DNA of 64,000 nucleotides from Mallotus nudiflorus. Taxonomy: Eukaryota > Streptophyta > Magnoliopsida > Malpighiales > Euphorbiaceae. The stretch covers positions 4,357,501-4,421,500 of the forward strand of contig CANTUR010000145.1 in assembly GCA_947683625.1 (NCBI GenBank). Direction: 5' to 3'. Of this stretch, positions 23,870-36,476 are shown in pieces. Position 1 is the first letter of the stretch. Each line of letters opens with the position of its first letter. The position numbers and the translations under genes are program-made. The notes beneath the pieces are model-generated. The model was not told the DNA's origin. It made no database searches and saw only the letters and a list, made by a program, of their open reading frames with translations.

Positions 23870-25420
23870 TTCAGTCTCCCACGTATGCTCCTCTACTCTA
23901 TTGCTACACCACAGAACCTTGACCATCGAAATTTGTTTTGAACGTAACTATCGAACTTGAAAATCAATGATCGCCACAGGTTCTTCCATAAACGTTAGAT
24001 CTTCATTCATTTCCATGCTATCGGGCTGCAAGACGTGTGAAGGGTCTGAGACGTACTTCCTCAGCATCGAGATATGAAATACTGGATGCACTTGAGACAT
24101 AGTTAGAGGCAAAGCCAATCGATATGCAACAGTGCCAACTCTCTCCAAAATCTCAAACGGTTCTATATATCTCGGTGCTAACTTACCCTTCCTGCCAAAT
24201 CTCATAACACCCTTCATCGGAGACACCTTCAGAAAAACAAAGTCTCCAACCTGAAATTCCACATCTCCGCGCTAGGATCCGCATAGCTCTTCTGCCTACT
24301 AACAATGGTCTTTAATCTGTGCTTGATCACAATGACTTTCTTTGTAGCATCTTGAACCGTCTCAGGTCCAGTCAAAGCTCTCTCACTAATCTCATCCCAA
24401 CCCAGAGGGGATCTACACTTCCTTTCATACAATGCCTCATATAGTGCCATACCAATACTGCTATGGTAGCTGTTATTATATGCAAACTCTACGAGTGGTA
24501 AATGATCATCCTAGCTACCTTCCAAATCCAAAACACACATCCTCAACATATCTTCCAATGTCTAGATCGTCCTCTCAGACTGACCATCAGTCTGAGGAGA
24601 AAAGCAGTACTGAAGTCCAACCTAGTGCCCATCACTTCCTGTAACTTCTTCTAAAAATGAGAGGTAAACACTGAGCCTCTGTCTGACACAATGGACACAG
24701 GTACTCTATGAAGGCACACAATATGCTTCACATACAGCTTCGCCAATCTAGCTATAGAATATGTGGCTTTCATAGGCAAGAAATGTGCAGACTTAGTCAA
24801 CCTGTCTACAATCACCTAGATGGAATCATATCCATCCGTAGAATGAGGTAAACCAACCATAAAATCCATAGCTATCCTTTCCCACTTCCACTTGGGAATA
24901 GGAAGAGGCTGAAGCCTCCCCGAAGGCTTCTAATGCTCAGCTTTCACTTATTGACACGTCAAGCACTTAGCAACATAATCAGTGACATCCTTCTTCAGTC
25001 CATCCCACCAGTATAAATCTCTGATACTGTGGTACATCTTAGTGACACTCGGATGTACGCTATAAGTTGTAGAATGTGCTTCCTCTAGGATCTCTTCTCT
25101 CCAATTATCCACATCAAGAACACATAATCTACCACTGATCCATAAAAAACCATCATCATCGAGTGTGAAATTAGTGAACTTCCCTGCTCGAACATTCTCT
25201 GCAAGCTCTTTTAGAATAGGATCTCAGCTCTGAGCTGCCTTAATCCTATCTCTCAATACAGATTACACCTTAAACTGAGCTAGTAGTCCACCTAATCTAA
25301 TAAGCTTCATCATCAGACCTTGATCCACCAATAGATGTAACTCCTAGATCAATGGTCTTCTCTCCACACTGATATGAGCAAGACTACCTGAGGACTTCCT
25401 ACTCAAGGCATCTGCTACCA
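23870..25420 (-). pseudogene. Integrase and chromodomain of the inverted Tekay-like element
   Basis: Minus-strand continuation of the chromodomain cut by the younger insertion. Going upstream: 'SQVHPVFHISMLRKYV', 'APRYIEPFEILERVG', then the integrase core (24450-25050), which is present here though missing from the younger copy, including the HHCC region near 24950-25060 and the DRGS-type aspartate near 24690. The reading frame carries many stops. The TGA at 25224-25226 (plus TCA) is at the same codon as that at 19584-19586 in the younger element. Confidence 0.85.
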
Positions 25421-25429
25421 CATTAGCCT

Positions 25430-25868
25430 TGCCCGGATGATATAAAATCCCACAGTCATAATCTTTCAACAATTCCAACCATCTCCTCTACCTCATATTT
25501 AGATCCCTCTGCTGGAAAATGTACTTAAGGCTCTTGTGATTAGTAAATATCTCATAAGTCACACCATACAGATAATGTCTCCAGATTTTGAGAGCAAAGA
25601 TCATTATAGCCATCTCAAGGTCATGTGTAAGATAGTTCTGCTCATGCTTCTTTAACTGCCTCAAAACATAGGCTATCACCCTACCATTATGCATCAACAC
25701 ACAACCAAGGCCAACTTTAGAGGCATCGCAATACACTGTGAACTTATCTACACCATTAGACAAAGCTAGCACAGGAGCTGTAGTCAACTTCTCCTTCAAC
25801 AACTGAAAACTGTTCTCACAAGCTTCAGACCTCTCAAATCTTACATTCTTCTGAGTCAAGTGAGTCAT
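25430..25868 (-). pseudogene. RNase H of the inverted Tekay-like element
   Basis: Minus-strand frame with TVYCDAS, the 'THDLEMAIMIFALKIWRH' stretch and FTNHKSL (Asp to Asn in one catalytic motif). Highly similar to the RNase H at 19000-19420 of the younger copy. Confidence 0.88.
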
Positions 25869-26050
25869 AGGGGCTGTAATTCTGGAAAAATCCTATACAA
25901 ACCTCCTATAATACCCGGCTAAACCCATAAAATTGTGAATCTCTGTAACAGAAGTCGATCTAGGCCACTCATACATGCCTCAATCTTCTGTGGATTAACC
26001 TAGATACCTTTTTTAGACACCACGTGTCCAAGAAAAGAAACACTCTCCAT

Positions 26051-26440
26051 CTAGAAATCACACTTCGAGAATTTAGCATAAAGTTGATATTCTCTCAATG
26101 TCTGTAGTACAGTCCTCAAGTGATATACATGCTCCTTCATACTCCTCGAATATACCAATATATCATCGATGAAGACTACCATAAACTGATCCATAAACAA
26201 GTCATTTATCCTCGGGAGAGGATACTTGTTCTTCATTATTACCTTATTTAGCTCTTTGTAGCTAATGCACAGTCTCAGGGTACCATTGTTCTTTTTCACA
26301 AACAGGACTGGTGCACCCCAAGTAGAAACACTGGGTCTAATAAAACCCTTATCCAATAACTCTTGCAATTGCTCCTTCAACTCTTTCAACTCTGCAAGAG
26401 TCATTCTGTAGGGTGGCATAGGAGTAGTACCTAAAACCAC
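26051..26440 (-). pseudogene. Reverse transcriptase of the inverted Tekay-like element, internally deleted
   Basis: It has 'NNGTLRLCISYKELNK' and FIDDILVYS, but PLPRINDLF joins directly to MDQFMVVF. An in-frame deletion of about 200 bp (compare 18415-18618) removes the VDLRSGYHQ aspartate and the palm core, so this copy could not polymerise. Just upstream, a stretch of about 40 bp ('ggagtagtacctaaaacc') is duplicated in tandem at 26421-26485. Confidence 0.88.
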
Positions 26441-27060
26441 ATCTACACATAGATATAGGAGTAGTACCTAAAACCACATCTATACATAACTCAATCTCTC
26501 TGTGAGGTGGTAAACCTGGCAACTCCTCAGGAAAAACATCAGGAAACTCACAAGCAACAGGAACATCTATGAGTGACAACTTCTCCACTGAAGTATCCCT
26601 GACCAATGCCAAATATCCCTGACAACCTTTCCTCAGTAACTTCCTAGTCGTAATAGCAGAAATGAGATTCTGAGGTGCTGAACACCTATCACCCAAAAAC
26701 TTAAATTCTTCTTCACTAGGAATTCTGAAAGTCACCTCTTTACTCCGACAATCCACCAAGGCATAGTGCTGAGATAACCAATCCATACCTAAAATAACAT
26801 CAAATTCCATCACATCCAACAAAATCAAATCAGTAGATAATTCTCTACCTCCCACGAGAATTGGATAACCAGAAAGAACAATATCGGTGTCCAAAGAATC
26901 ACTTAGAGGAGTGGTGACAAATAAAGGAAAAGCCATCCTCGAAGCTTGCCAATAAGACTTAGAAGCAAAAATAGGAGAAGCGAATGAATGCGTGGCAACC
27001 GAATCAAACAAAACCCATGCATCCATGTAACAGATAGAAACAATACCTGCCACGACTTCA
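26441..27060 (-). pseudogene. Protease region of the inverted Tekay-like element
   Basis: Minus-strand frame MAGIVSICYMDAWVLFDSVA continues to ILGMDWLSQHYALVDC. The catalytic triplet reads DSV instead of DSG, a different change from the DPG of the younger copy. The region where the younger copy has a TAG (18018) is open here. Confidence 0.87.
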
Positions 27061-27069
27061 TTCGATGCT

Positions 27070-28395
27070 TGAGCATCCTGCTGAGTGAGATGAAAAACTC
27101 TAGCCTATCCTCGACCTCCCTGCTGGCTGGTAGAAGCCTGGCCAATACCTCTGGCACCTCTACCACGACCCTGCTGGGGAACAAGCCGAGTAGAACTTTA
27201 ATGCTAGGCTGGAGGCAACTAAAAAGGAATGGGTACAACACTAGCAATCGACTGCTGAGGAGATTACAGAATCTGCAGCTGCTGATACTCGAAATAAGGA
27301 CATGATCTGGCATAATGTCCCGTCTACCCGCATCTGAAGCATGTTAGCGGTGTCATGTAACATGGTCCTTGATGGACTCTATTGTAGGTTTGGCATACAC
27401 TGGCTGTTGACCCAGAACTACGACCACTACTACTGCTTGAAGCACCTGACCTGAGTTTAAACGGTCTACACTGACCTCCACGACCATGTCTACTACTCTG
27501 ATGTACCCGTTGCTGCTATCTCTGACTCTGCTGAGCTGGACCTCTCTGCTGACTACTCGAACTAATCTAAAAACTCGAGTACGGAGTAGTCTGGAATCCA
27601 CCTGACTAAACACCCAATTGGTAATAATCAGGCATAGCTCTATGCCTGACTAGCCTCAGCTCAATCTCCTTGGCCAACTCAATCACCGACTCTAGAGTAA
27701 GGCCTGCTGTAGGCATACCAACAAATGTAGAACCCAATCCAGTGACATAGGTGGTGACTACGAAATACTGGTCTTGCATCAGATCCTCTGCATATCTACC
27801 AAGTTGGAGGAATTCTTGGGTGTACTCCTCAACAGATCGATCACCGCGAGAAATACTGGTCAATCGAAGATGATAACTCATGCGGAGTGACTCTAGGCAA
27901 AATCTCCTTATAAATCACTCTCTAAACTGAGCCCAGGTCATCGTCATCATATAAGGCTGGATCATCTAAATGAACCAGTCCAGGGCTGGTCCCTCAACAG
28001 ACAGCTCGACGATCATGATCCACTGGTACTCGGTGTGAGCAGTCCGAGTCCTAGTCTCGATCGTATATAGAAAATCTAGAGGATCGGAAGTCCTATCGAA
28101 AGCGATCCTACTAACTCTGGCATAGAATAGAGCTGCCTCAGGGTCAGACATACCCTGCTGATAGGCAGGCTGAACAGGCGGAACTATCGGAGGTACAAGA
28201 ACATCATCATACTCAGGCTCTATAGGTTCCTTATCTTATATCTGTCTCTGTCTACGGTGCTATCACTCCTTGAGGTCTACCTCTGCCATGACCTCTATGT
28301 CTAACTAGCGGCTCAGGAGGTAAAACCTTATCCTGAAAAGACTCATCATCCTCGGCCTCAATGACTGGTGGAGCAACACGCGCTCGCCTCCTCAT
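27070..28395 (-). pseudogene. gag of the inverted Tekay-like element
   Basis: The start codon (plus CAT at 28393-28395) gives the same arginine-rich N-terminus as the younger copy. Gag domain motifs: 'MSDPEAALFYARVSRIAF', 'RSVEEYTQEFLQLGRYAEDL' and AKEIELRLVRHRAMPDYYQL, which crosses the site of the 4-nt deletion in the younger copy without a break. A TAG sits inside the zinc knuckle (near 27330) and a TAA at plus 27264-27266 matches the codon of the TGA at 17361-17363. Confidence 0.88.
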
Positions 28396-28569
28396 TTTAA
28401 AAAGATAAATAGAAGGTTTTAGATAAAATAAACAATGGAGGATAACGCAGAAAACTAAAGCAAGGAATACTCATTAAGACATACTCGAACCTAATTCACT
28501 GCAGTAGTTTCTAAAAGAAAACACAACTTTGAAAACTAAGGCCACAACTCACACAACTAAAGCCCTGAC

Positions 28570-28595
28570 ACAGAACTCGGCTTTGATACAAACTT
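28570..28595 (-). other. Primer-binding site of the inverted element
   Basis: On the minus strand the LTR end TGACA is followed by AAGTTTGTATCAAAGCCGAG, a mutated form of the initiator-Met site. It confirms the orientation and the LTR boundary at 28596. Confidence 0.8.
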
Positions 28596-30310
28596 TGTCA
28601 CGACCCAAAATAGGGGCCATGACTGGCGATAGGGAATGGGAATTCTTTCGAATTTATAACCCGTAGCAAACCTTTAAAATAAAATAAAAGCATGCAATAA
28701 TAATAATAACATAAATAAAATATTTTACAACGAAAATAAATATCATAAATAAAATAAAATAAAATAAAATAAAATAAAATAATAATCCATCCTTAGATTT
28801 AACAACATAAATCCATCTCATATATATATAATCTTTTAATACAATCTCGGCTCAAATCATTAAAATACATATCTCATACAAACATAGTACATAAATCTCA
28901 CAACTGACTACAACTATTGCAGTGTCTAGATTATAAAATAACATCAAGTGCGCAAATTACATAGTAAAGCCAGGGCAGAAGAAATCAAGGGTCTACTACT
29001 GAGGTCTAAGGACGATGACTCTCCTAAAAAATAGTCAACGGAGGGGAGTCAGACCTCACTGAGTGAATTGTTATAATATATATACATGCATAGCTAAATG
29101 ACAATGCACACATTTAATAGTATATATAATAAATATATATACAGGCAAAAACACACAGATGCAGCAAAATCATTTTATATAAATACTAAAAATAATATTC
29201 GTATATGAATGATCAAATAGAACCCTAGAAAATTGTAATCTCAAATAGTGTTAAATAACACTATAGGCCTCGGTTTTGGCGCAAGTAAACAAACAAACGA
29301 TAATACAGAATTAGAATAAGTCTATCGAAATCCCTAGAGACTCGATCTAAGAATATCGAACACAAAATAAAAATAGGAACTCGATCGGACATCACATTTT
29401 ATGAGAATTCTACCAAAAATCCGATAGAACCCCCCCTGTAAAATGGACTTCTCTCTATTTAGAAAGTAGAGCCAGTCCTACAAATAAACACACTTCAAAT
29501 AAACACAGTCTCACAACACCTCGGTAGGACTTCCAAACTACAATTCTACCGACCGAGGTTCACAATTCACAAGATACCCACAGAATACATGAAAATTCTA
29601 GAAATATCGAAAACGCCCTTTAATATACCAAAATATAGCAAATTAGGTATTTAAAACATTGAAAATAATTATTTAACCAATAATTACATAAAAACCCTAA
29701 TTTTAATAAAATATTATTAAAAATCAATAATTCTCAATAAATTCATAAATATTAGCCAAAATTCATTTTATAAATCCAAATTACTTAATTAACCCTAAAA
29801 CATATTATAAATCGATAAAAACTCATTTATTTAGAAAAATAGTATATTATATATAATTTGAAAATGAAGAAATCAACACCTAAAAACAACATAATTCAAA
29901 ATTTCATAATTTAATTAATTAATTTACGAAAATTAGAAAATATTAATAAAATAATAAAAAATTCACAAAAATCAAAATAATTTCCAAAAATTCCACAAAA
30001 ATTCACAGAGGTATATTAAGCTAAGGGGAACAACATTTCTTAAGGAACTTTTCATGAATCACAAGGAAAGAGCTCCAAAGAAATCAAAAAACCAAAAATG
30101 GCCGAAATGAAGAAATAAAAAAATAGCAAAAATGGAGAAGTTAGAGCTCAAACCGAAGCTTGGATCGAGTTCACCATAGCTTGAGGAGCTCAGGGGCACT
30201 AAAATCACGAAGAATGATGGCCGAAGGTGGAAGAACGGTGAGGAACTCGATTTTCGGCCAAAAATGGATATTGCTGTCTCTGCCGGCGCTAGGGAAGAAG
30301 AGCGGGGCGG
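28596..30310 (-). repeat. Reversed LTR body (left arm of a large palindrome)
   Basis: Reverse complement of the LTR body from the GC-rich block to TGACA. It pairs with the forward LTR at 30385-33107. Two gaps explain its shorter length: about 690 bp missing near 29266 (between the 'gaggccta' and 'ggcta' landmarks) and about 360 bp missing near 29867 (between 'aattttcaaat' and 'aggtgttgaa'). It holds an AAAAT pentanucleotide array (28748-28782) and a version of hairpin 2 (29395-29445). Confidence 0.87.
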
Positions 30311-30384
30311 TGGAGCTACTGGACGGTGATGAGGCACTCTGACGGTGAGGGGACGCCAGTGACAGGTGGTGAGAATGGGAGGAG

Positions 30385-33107
30385 TGCTGCCCCTCTATTC
30401 TTCCATGGTGCCGACAGAGACAATAGTATCCATTTTTGGCCGAAAATCGAGTTCCTCACCGTTCTTCCACCTCCGACCATCATTCTTCACGATTCTGGTG
30501 TCCCTGAGCTCCTCAAGCTTCGGTGAACTCGACCTAAGCTTCGGTTTGAGCTCTAACTTCTCCATTTTCGCTGTTTTTTGATTTCTTCATTTCGGCCATT
30601 TTTGGTTTTTTGATTTTTTTTGGAGCTTTTTCCTTGTGATTCATGAAAATTTCCTTAATAAATGTTGTTCCCCTTAGCTTAATCTACCTCTGTGAATTTT
30701 TGTGGAATTTTTTATTATTTTATTAATATTTTCTAATTTTCATAAATTAATTAATTAAATTATGAAATTGTGAATTATGGTTTTTTTAGGTGTTGAAATG
30801 CATTTTAGAAATTTATTTGTAATTTTTATGATTTTTATATAATTATTATGAATTTATTTAGTTTATGTGATTTTTGGAAAATTAGGTTAATTATGTGTTT
30901 TATTGAAATTAATTGGTTAATTGAGTATAAATATTGATATTATTGAATTTTATGTTGAGAAATTAATTTTTGAGTAATTATATTATTTTTGGTGAATTTT
31001 TGAACAATTATAGTGAATTTATCTATAGTAGGGTATTTTAGTAATTTGGCACTAAATTGGCTAAAAATATAATTAAATTGGTTTTAATAGTTATTTAAGG
31101 TATAAAAATGATTTCTACAAATTATTTAGTATTTTTAACTAATTAAAACTATTTTTCGTAGATTATTTTCAAATGATATATAATATACTATTTTTCTAAA
31201 TAAATGAGTTTTTATCGATTTATAATATGTTTTAGGGTTAATTAAGTAATTTGGATTTATAAAATGAATTTTGGCTAATATTTATGAATTTATTGAGAAT
31301 TATTGATTTTTAATAATATTTTATTAAAATTAGGGTTTTTATGTAATTATCGGTTAAATAATTATTTTCAGTGTTTTAAATACCTAATTTGCTATATTTT
31401 GGTATATTAAAGGGCATTTTTGATATTTCTAGAATTTTCATGTATTTTGTGGCTATCTCGTGAATTGTGAACCTCGGTCGGTAGAATTGTAGTTTGGAAG
31501 TCCGACCGAGGTGTTGTGAGACTATGTTTATTTGAAGTGTGTTTCTTTGCAGGACTGGCTGTACTTCCGAGTAGAGAGATGTCTGTTTTACAGAGGATCT
31601 GTCGAATTTTTGGTAGAATTCTCGTAAAATGTGATGTCGGGTCGAGTTCCTATTCTGATTTTGTGTTCGATATTCTTAGATCGAGTCTCTAGGGATTTCG
31701 ATAGACTTATTCTAATTTTGTATTGTCGTTTGTTTATTTACTTGTGCCGAGACCGAGGCCTAGTGGACCAGGCTTGTCGGACCCGTCTTGTGGAGCGCAA
31801 TAACAGCGAGTTGTTATTCTATATATACTCGTATTAGGATTGCATGTTTTAGAAATGTATGATTTATTTTATAAATTATGCATAAATGGGTTAATTGTTG
31901 CTTAGGTTTATTTTTTGTATATTATTGGTATATTTTAAATTATATGCATGTTTTATTATGAATTTATACTTAAAATGTTTTTAAGTATATTTATAGTTTA
32001 TTTTATAATTAAATTGAATTTATTCGACGTATATATACTCGAAATATACTTGGTTTATTTTTGGTATATTTCTAGTATATATATGATTTATTTTGTTATT
32101 TTAATTAATTTCATGCATCATTTATTTTATGAATGTATGGATTTATTTTTAAATTAAGGATATCAATAGAACGTGCTACCTAGTGGGCAGCACTAGGACC
32201 GAGTACGTACCAGTACGACGATAGAATTTAGGTTATATTACTAACCTATTTATGGATATTGATTGGATTGATTTTTATGATGTGAGATGTGATTTGAGAG
32301 TGTGATTGCTGGAGCTCGGTTAACCAAGTGTCTCAGGGCCAATCACACTGACAGTCAGACTGCTGGAGTTCGGTTGACTTAGTGTCTCAGGGCCAGTCTA
32401 CTGTCCAAATGGAACAAGTTAATTTATTTGGAATAAGTGAGCCTGTATGGCTAGAGTGTTATTTAACACTATTTGAGATTACAATTTCCTAGGGTTCTAT
32501 TTGATCCTTCATATACGAATATTATTTTCAGTATTTATATAAAATGATTTTGCTGCATCTGTGTGTTTTTTTCTGTATATATATTTATTATATATACTAT
32601 TGATTGTGTGCATTGTCATTTAGCTATGCATGTATATATATTATAACAATTCACTCAGTGAAGTTTGACTCCCCTCCGTTGACTATTTTTCAGGAGAGTT
32701 ATCGTCCTCAGACCTTAGTAGCAGACCCTTACGCCAAATTTCTTCTGCCCTGGCTTTACTATGTAATATGCTCACTTGATGTTATTTTATAATCTAGACA
32801 CTGCAGTAGTTGTAGTTAGTTGTGAGATTTATGTACTATGTTTGTATAAGATATGTATTTTAATGATTTGAGCCGAGATTGTATTAAAAGATTATATATA
32901 TATAAGATGGATTTATGTTGTTAAATCTAAGGATGGATTATTATTTTATTTTATTTATGAGATTTATTTTCGCTACAAAATATTTTATTTATATTATTAT
33001 TATTATTGCATGCTTTTATTTTATTTTAAAGGCTTGCTACGAGTTCCAGATTCAAAAGAATTTTCATTTTCTAGTGCCAATCATGGCCCCTGTTTTGGGT
33101 CGTGACA
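30385..33107 (+). repeat. Forward LTR body (right arm of the palindrome)
   Basis: Begins within the GC-rich block and runs to TGACA at 33107, with all internal landmarks: donor-like site after 'cttcg' near 30520, acceptor 'tttgcag' ending near 31552, hairpin 2 (31584-31631) and the 'tttttcag' acceptor near 32693. It lacks the first 500-odd bp of the LTR, which are at 11792-12207. Roughly 30311-30384 is the junction with no clear match to either arm. Confidence 0.87.
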
Positions 33108-33112
33108 ACCAC

Positions 33113-35104
33113 CCAGGGTAATCACTGGGACAAATAAAAAAATGGTAGTACTTGATTCTCTAAAAGAAAGCCAGTACCACAACCAGGAGATTTTGGATAC
33201 GAAATACCAACTTCTTTTAATCTCGTGTTCATTTAAAATTACTTTATGAATTACTATCTTACCTTATATTTACTTGCAATTTCATATAAACGCTTAATAA
33301 AACAATCAACTCTAGGCAAACTAGTCATGAAAAATACATGTAAACAATGCACTCATTTAAATTCTTAATTCTTAAGGTAGTTTAATCTACATTAATTTTA
33401 ATTGAATAGGCTAAATCTATATGCTTTAATTTACAAGTGAGCCTAAAGACTAATGAGCCTAATTCCTATTCAATTTTAATTAAATGAACGTAAGTCTATT
33501 TATTTTAATTCTAAAATGAGCTTAAATCTAAAAATTATAAAGTATTTAAATTAGTGAGCCTAGCTCTATATATTTTATTTCTAAAGTGATTTTAAATTTA
33601 CAAGTTATGAAAAATGCTTAAATTAGATGGGCTAAGTCTAAATTAATTAAATTAGGCGGGCCTATGTCTAAATTAACTATGTGGGTCTGCATTATCTCTA
33701 CCCTAAATCTAATTAATTATGGGCATAAAGATGTTTTTTTATTAATTAAATCTAAAAAAACCTAAATTTATTTAAGTGTGTTAAAGTTTAATGTGGGTTT
33801 AGGGCCCAAAACACATAAACATAAACAAACAAGCAAAAAAAATTAAAAAAAAAAATAAGAAACAAATATGAAAACAATCCCTAATTTAATTAAAGTGACT
33901 CTAAACAAACAAATAAAATAAAATAATCAACAAGCAACCCTAATTCTATCCACTTAAATCTAATTCAATTTTAATTAAATAACCTAATGATTTCTATAGC
34001 CATTAATTTTAATTAATTACATAATTAAAACCTTAATTTTACTAATCAATTAATTAAAATAAAACACACAATCACACACACATAACTTCATTATTCCCAC
34101 TATTGGGGTTATTACAATGAGCTATTGAAAATAACAAGAAAAGAAAAATTAATACAATCCCAAAATTAATAAAAATGAAACAAAATCAAAACAATAATAA
34201 ACCACTAAATTAAAAAAAAACCTAGAAACTATATTTAGCTACAAAGTTCAATCCATGACATTCCATGGACCTTCATGGATTTTTTTCACCTAGAAAGATC
34301 ATCGTGTAATCCCCTCTATAATCACTAACACAAAAGAATAAACAATGATTAGTTAATAAAATAACAATAAAAATTAAATAAAATTAAAACTTAATAAAAT
34401 CAAAATAAAATAAGAAAGAAAAGAAGAAGATGATTATGGATACAGTATGAGTTTCTCCTCAGACTAGTATAAATCACTGTTGTTTATTAGATATATATTC
34501 AAAAACTTGTTATTCTTCTTTTCAAAATTCTATTGCTCCTTACTTTAAAAACACGAATAAATCACAGAGAATATTTTTGTGTACTACCTAGGAAAAAGAA
34601 AAGTCTCCGAGAGGTGCCCAGAGAGGTCCTCCCTTAGGTTAGCTCAAGCTGGGCTTTTATAGGAAAAAACCCTAGCTAAAAACGAATCCTACTGTGACTT
34701 GCCTTTCTCAGAGTTTTGATTTTAAAAGGACTTTAATTTCCTAAAAATTTAGATAAATACTATTTGATCAATCAAAATTCAGGAAACTAAATTTTATTTA
34801 CTAAAATAAAATAAAATAAAAAATCAAACAGAACATGCATAATTCCAACCAGAATTATGTAATTCCTATCTTTTTTTTTAGTTTTAATTACAAAAGACCC
34901 TTGAAAGAATTTAGACTTTTCAATTAGGTCTTGAAAACAACATTACAATTAAGTCCTTAAAAAACCAATCAAAACCCCTTTTGGAAATGCATTCATACTT
35001 TTGAGGTTTCAAACTTTGAGTATCGAAGACTTATTTAAAATATTTTCATCATCGGAGTTCTCTGTCGCATCCATACTTAACTATCCTAAAATTGGGTGCT
35101 TACA
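33113..35104 (-). repeat. 3' LTR of the Tat-like element, right piece
   Basis: Aligns along its length with 41953-43958. On the minus strand it contains TATAAAAG at 34654-34661, the likely promoter TATA box. It ends at CA (35103-35104) next to the polypurine tract. Confidence 0.9.
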
Positions 35105-35639
35105 ATTGCCTCCTTTTGTCGTTGTTTGCTTGACAAATTACAATAAAGTAAATAAGCACACAATTTCTAAGTAAAGAGTTAGGATACTTACCTGTTATGT
35201 TATAGAGCTTTTGTCTATAACACTGAATTGCGCAATGTTGCTTTTGTCATTCCTTAATATAGGTTTTATGCTGCTGCAATCTATAATTGCTGGCAAGTTT
35301 TGAACAACTACAACCCTTTTGTTGTCTACCTTTGATGCTGTAGTCCGTAAGTACTTACAACTTTTGATTTTGTTGCAATCATTTCATAGCTTATCAATGA
35401 TTTTGATTAGCTGCAACCTTTTATTGATTGTTGGCTTTAATTGGCTATAACCCTCTTATTGCTCACCTTTTGATTTTGCAGTCCGTAACTGCTTAAGGCT
35501 TTTGATCAGTTGTAATTTCTTCCTTGCTCATTGATGATTTCAATCAACTACAACCCTTTTATTGTTTGCATTAGAAGTTGCAATCCGTAATTGCTCACAA
35601 TTTTGATTAGCAATGATGTTGCAATCCATAATTGCTAGC

Positions 35640-35960
35640 GATTAGTTACAACCCTTCCATTGCTCACTGATGATGATGCAATCCATAATTGCTCGCGATT
35701 AGCTGCAACCCTTTCATTGCTTACTGATGATGCTGTAATCCATAATTGCTCATGATTAGCTGTAACCCTTTAATTGCTCACTAATGATGCTATAGTCCAT
35801 AACTGCTCATGATTAGTTGTAACCCTCTTGTTGCTTGCTTTTGATGCTGTAATCCATAATTGCTTGCAAATTGACTGTAATCCTTTCATTGCTCACCTTT
35901 GATAATGCTATAGCCTATCATTGCTCACGAATTGGCTGCAATCCTTTCATTGCTCGCTTA
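35640..35960. repeat. Degenerate tandem repeat, unit 57-60 bp
   Basis: The core 'ctgcaaccctttcattgctc...gatgatgctgtaatccataattgctc' recurs with anchors at about 35648, 35704, 35761, 35818, 35877 and 35937. More decayed units extend left to about 35260. The array sits just inside the polypurine tract and 3' LTR, the position where Tat/Ogre elements are known to carry variable tandem repeats. Confidence 0.85.
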
Positions 35961-36476
35961 TGATGCTGTAGTCCATAATTTCTAATAATTTTTATCTTTG
36001 CTTGTTTGGGTCGAATGCTTTAAATTCTTTGTGCTGACAAATTAGCATTTTTAATGACTGAATTTGCATTTTATTGTGTTGACCATCTCTATAAGTTGGG
36101 TACACTTCCTTCTGAATTTGCAATTCCTAAAAACTTATTGAAGATAGTTTCAATCATGATGAATGTACAAAAGTACATTATAATGTTAAAAATTTATGAG
36201 AAAATTCATCACTTTTTCATGAGATAGTGTGCACTCAATGAGTCTCACTGTTTTTGATTTTCATGACTATCATTTATTTACCACTTGCAAAGGTCAGAGA
36301 CATTGTTAACTATCTTATGATGAGAGTATATCTTTTACCAAGTGAAGAGCTTACTTCCACACCTAATTTCAAAGAGAATTTGCTAAATAAAACTCATGGA
36401 ATTTGAGTATAAATAGATTAAATTCATAGTATTAAAACAATCTTTGAGTTATTTTTATGCTTTCTTTTTTTATCTG

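Larger units (their letters stand above)
11792..33107 (+). mobile_element. Tekay-like element with inverted interior, second level of the nest
   Basis: The outer ends are a forward LTR start (TGTAATATTCC at 11792) and a forward LTR end (GGGTCGTGACA ending at 33107), flanked by the perfect duplication ACCAC (11787-11791, 33108-33112). The sister LTR of the host element has the unoccupied site, a single ACCAC at 41948-41952. Everything between is reversed: the minus strand carries LTR end (28596), primer-binding site, gag, pol and LTR start (12729). Both LTRs are therefore broken at roughly positions 420-540 of the LTR, and the middle has flipped. The simplest reading is one insertion followed by an inversion with breakpoints inside the two LTRs. 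A further element (12831-23869) later split the reversed pol. Confidence 0.8.

Noticed and set aside
30059..30581. Several overlapping open frames on both strands
   Set aside because: They fall in the GC-rich LTR block at the palindrome junction, and equivalent blocks in other LTR copies do not keep the same frames.
35260..35990. CRISPR-like array
   Set aside because: The repeats are degenerate along their whole length with no repeat/spacer pattern, and the context is a plant retrotransposon 3' region.
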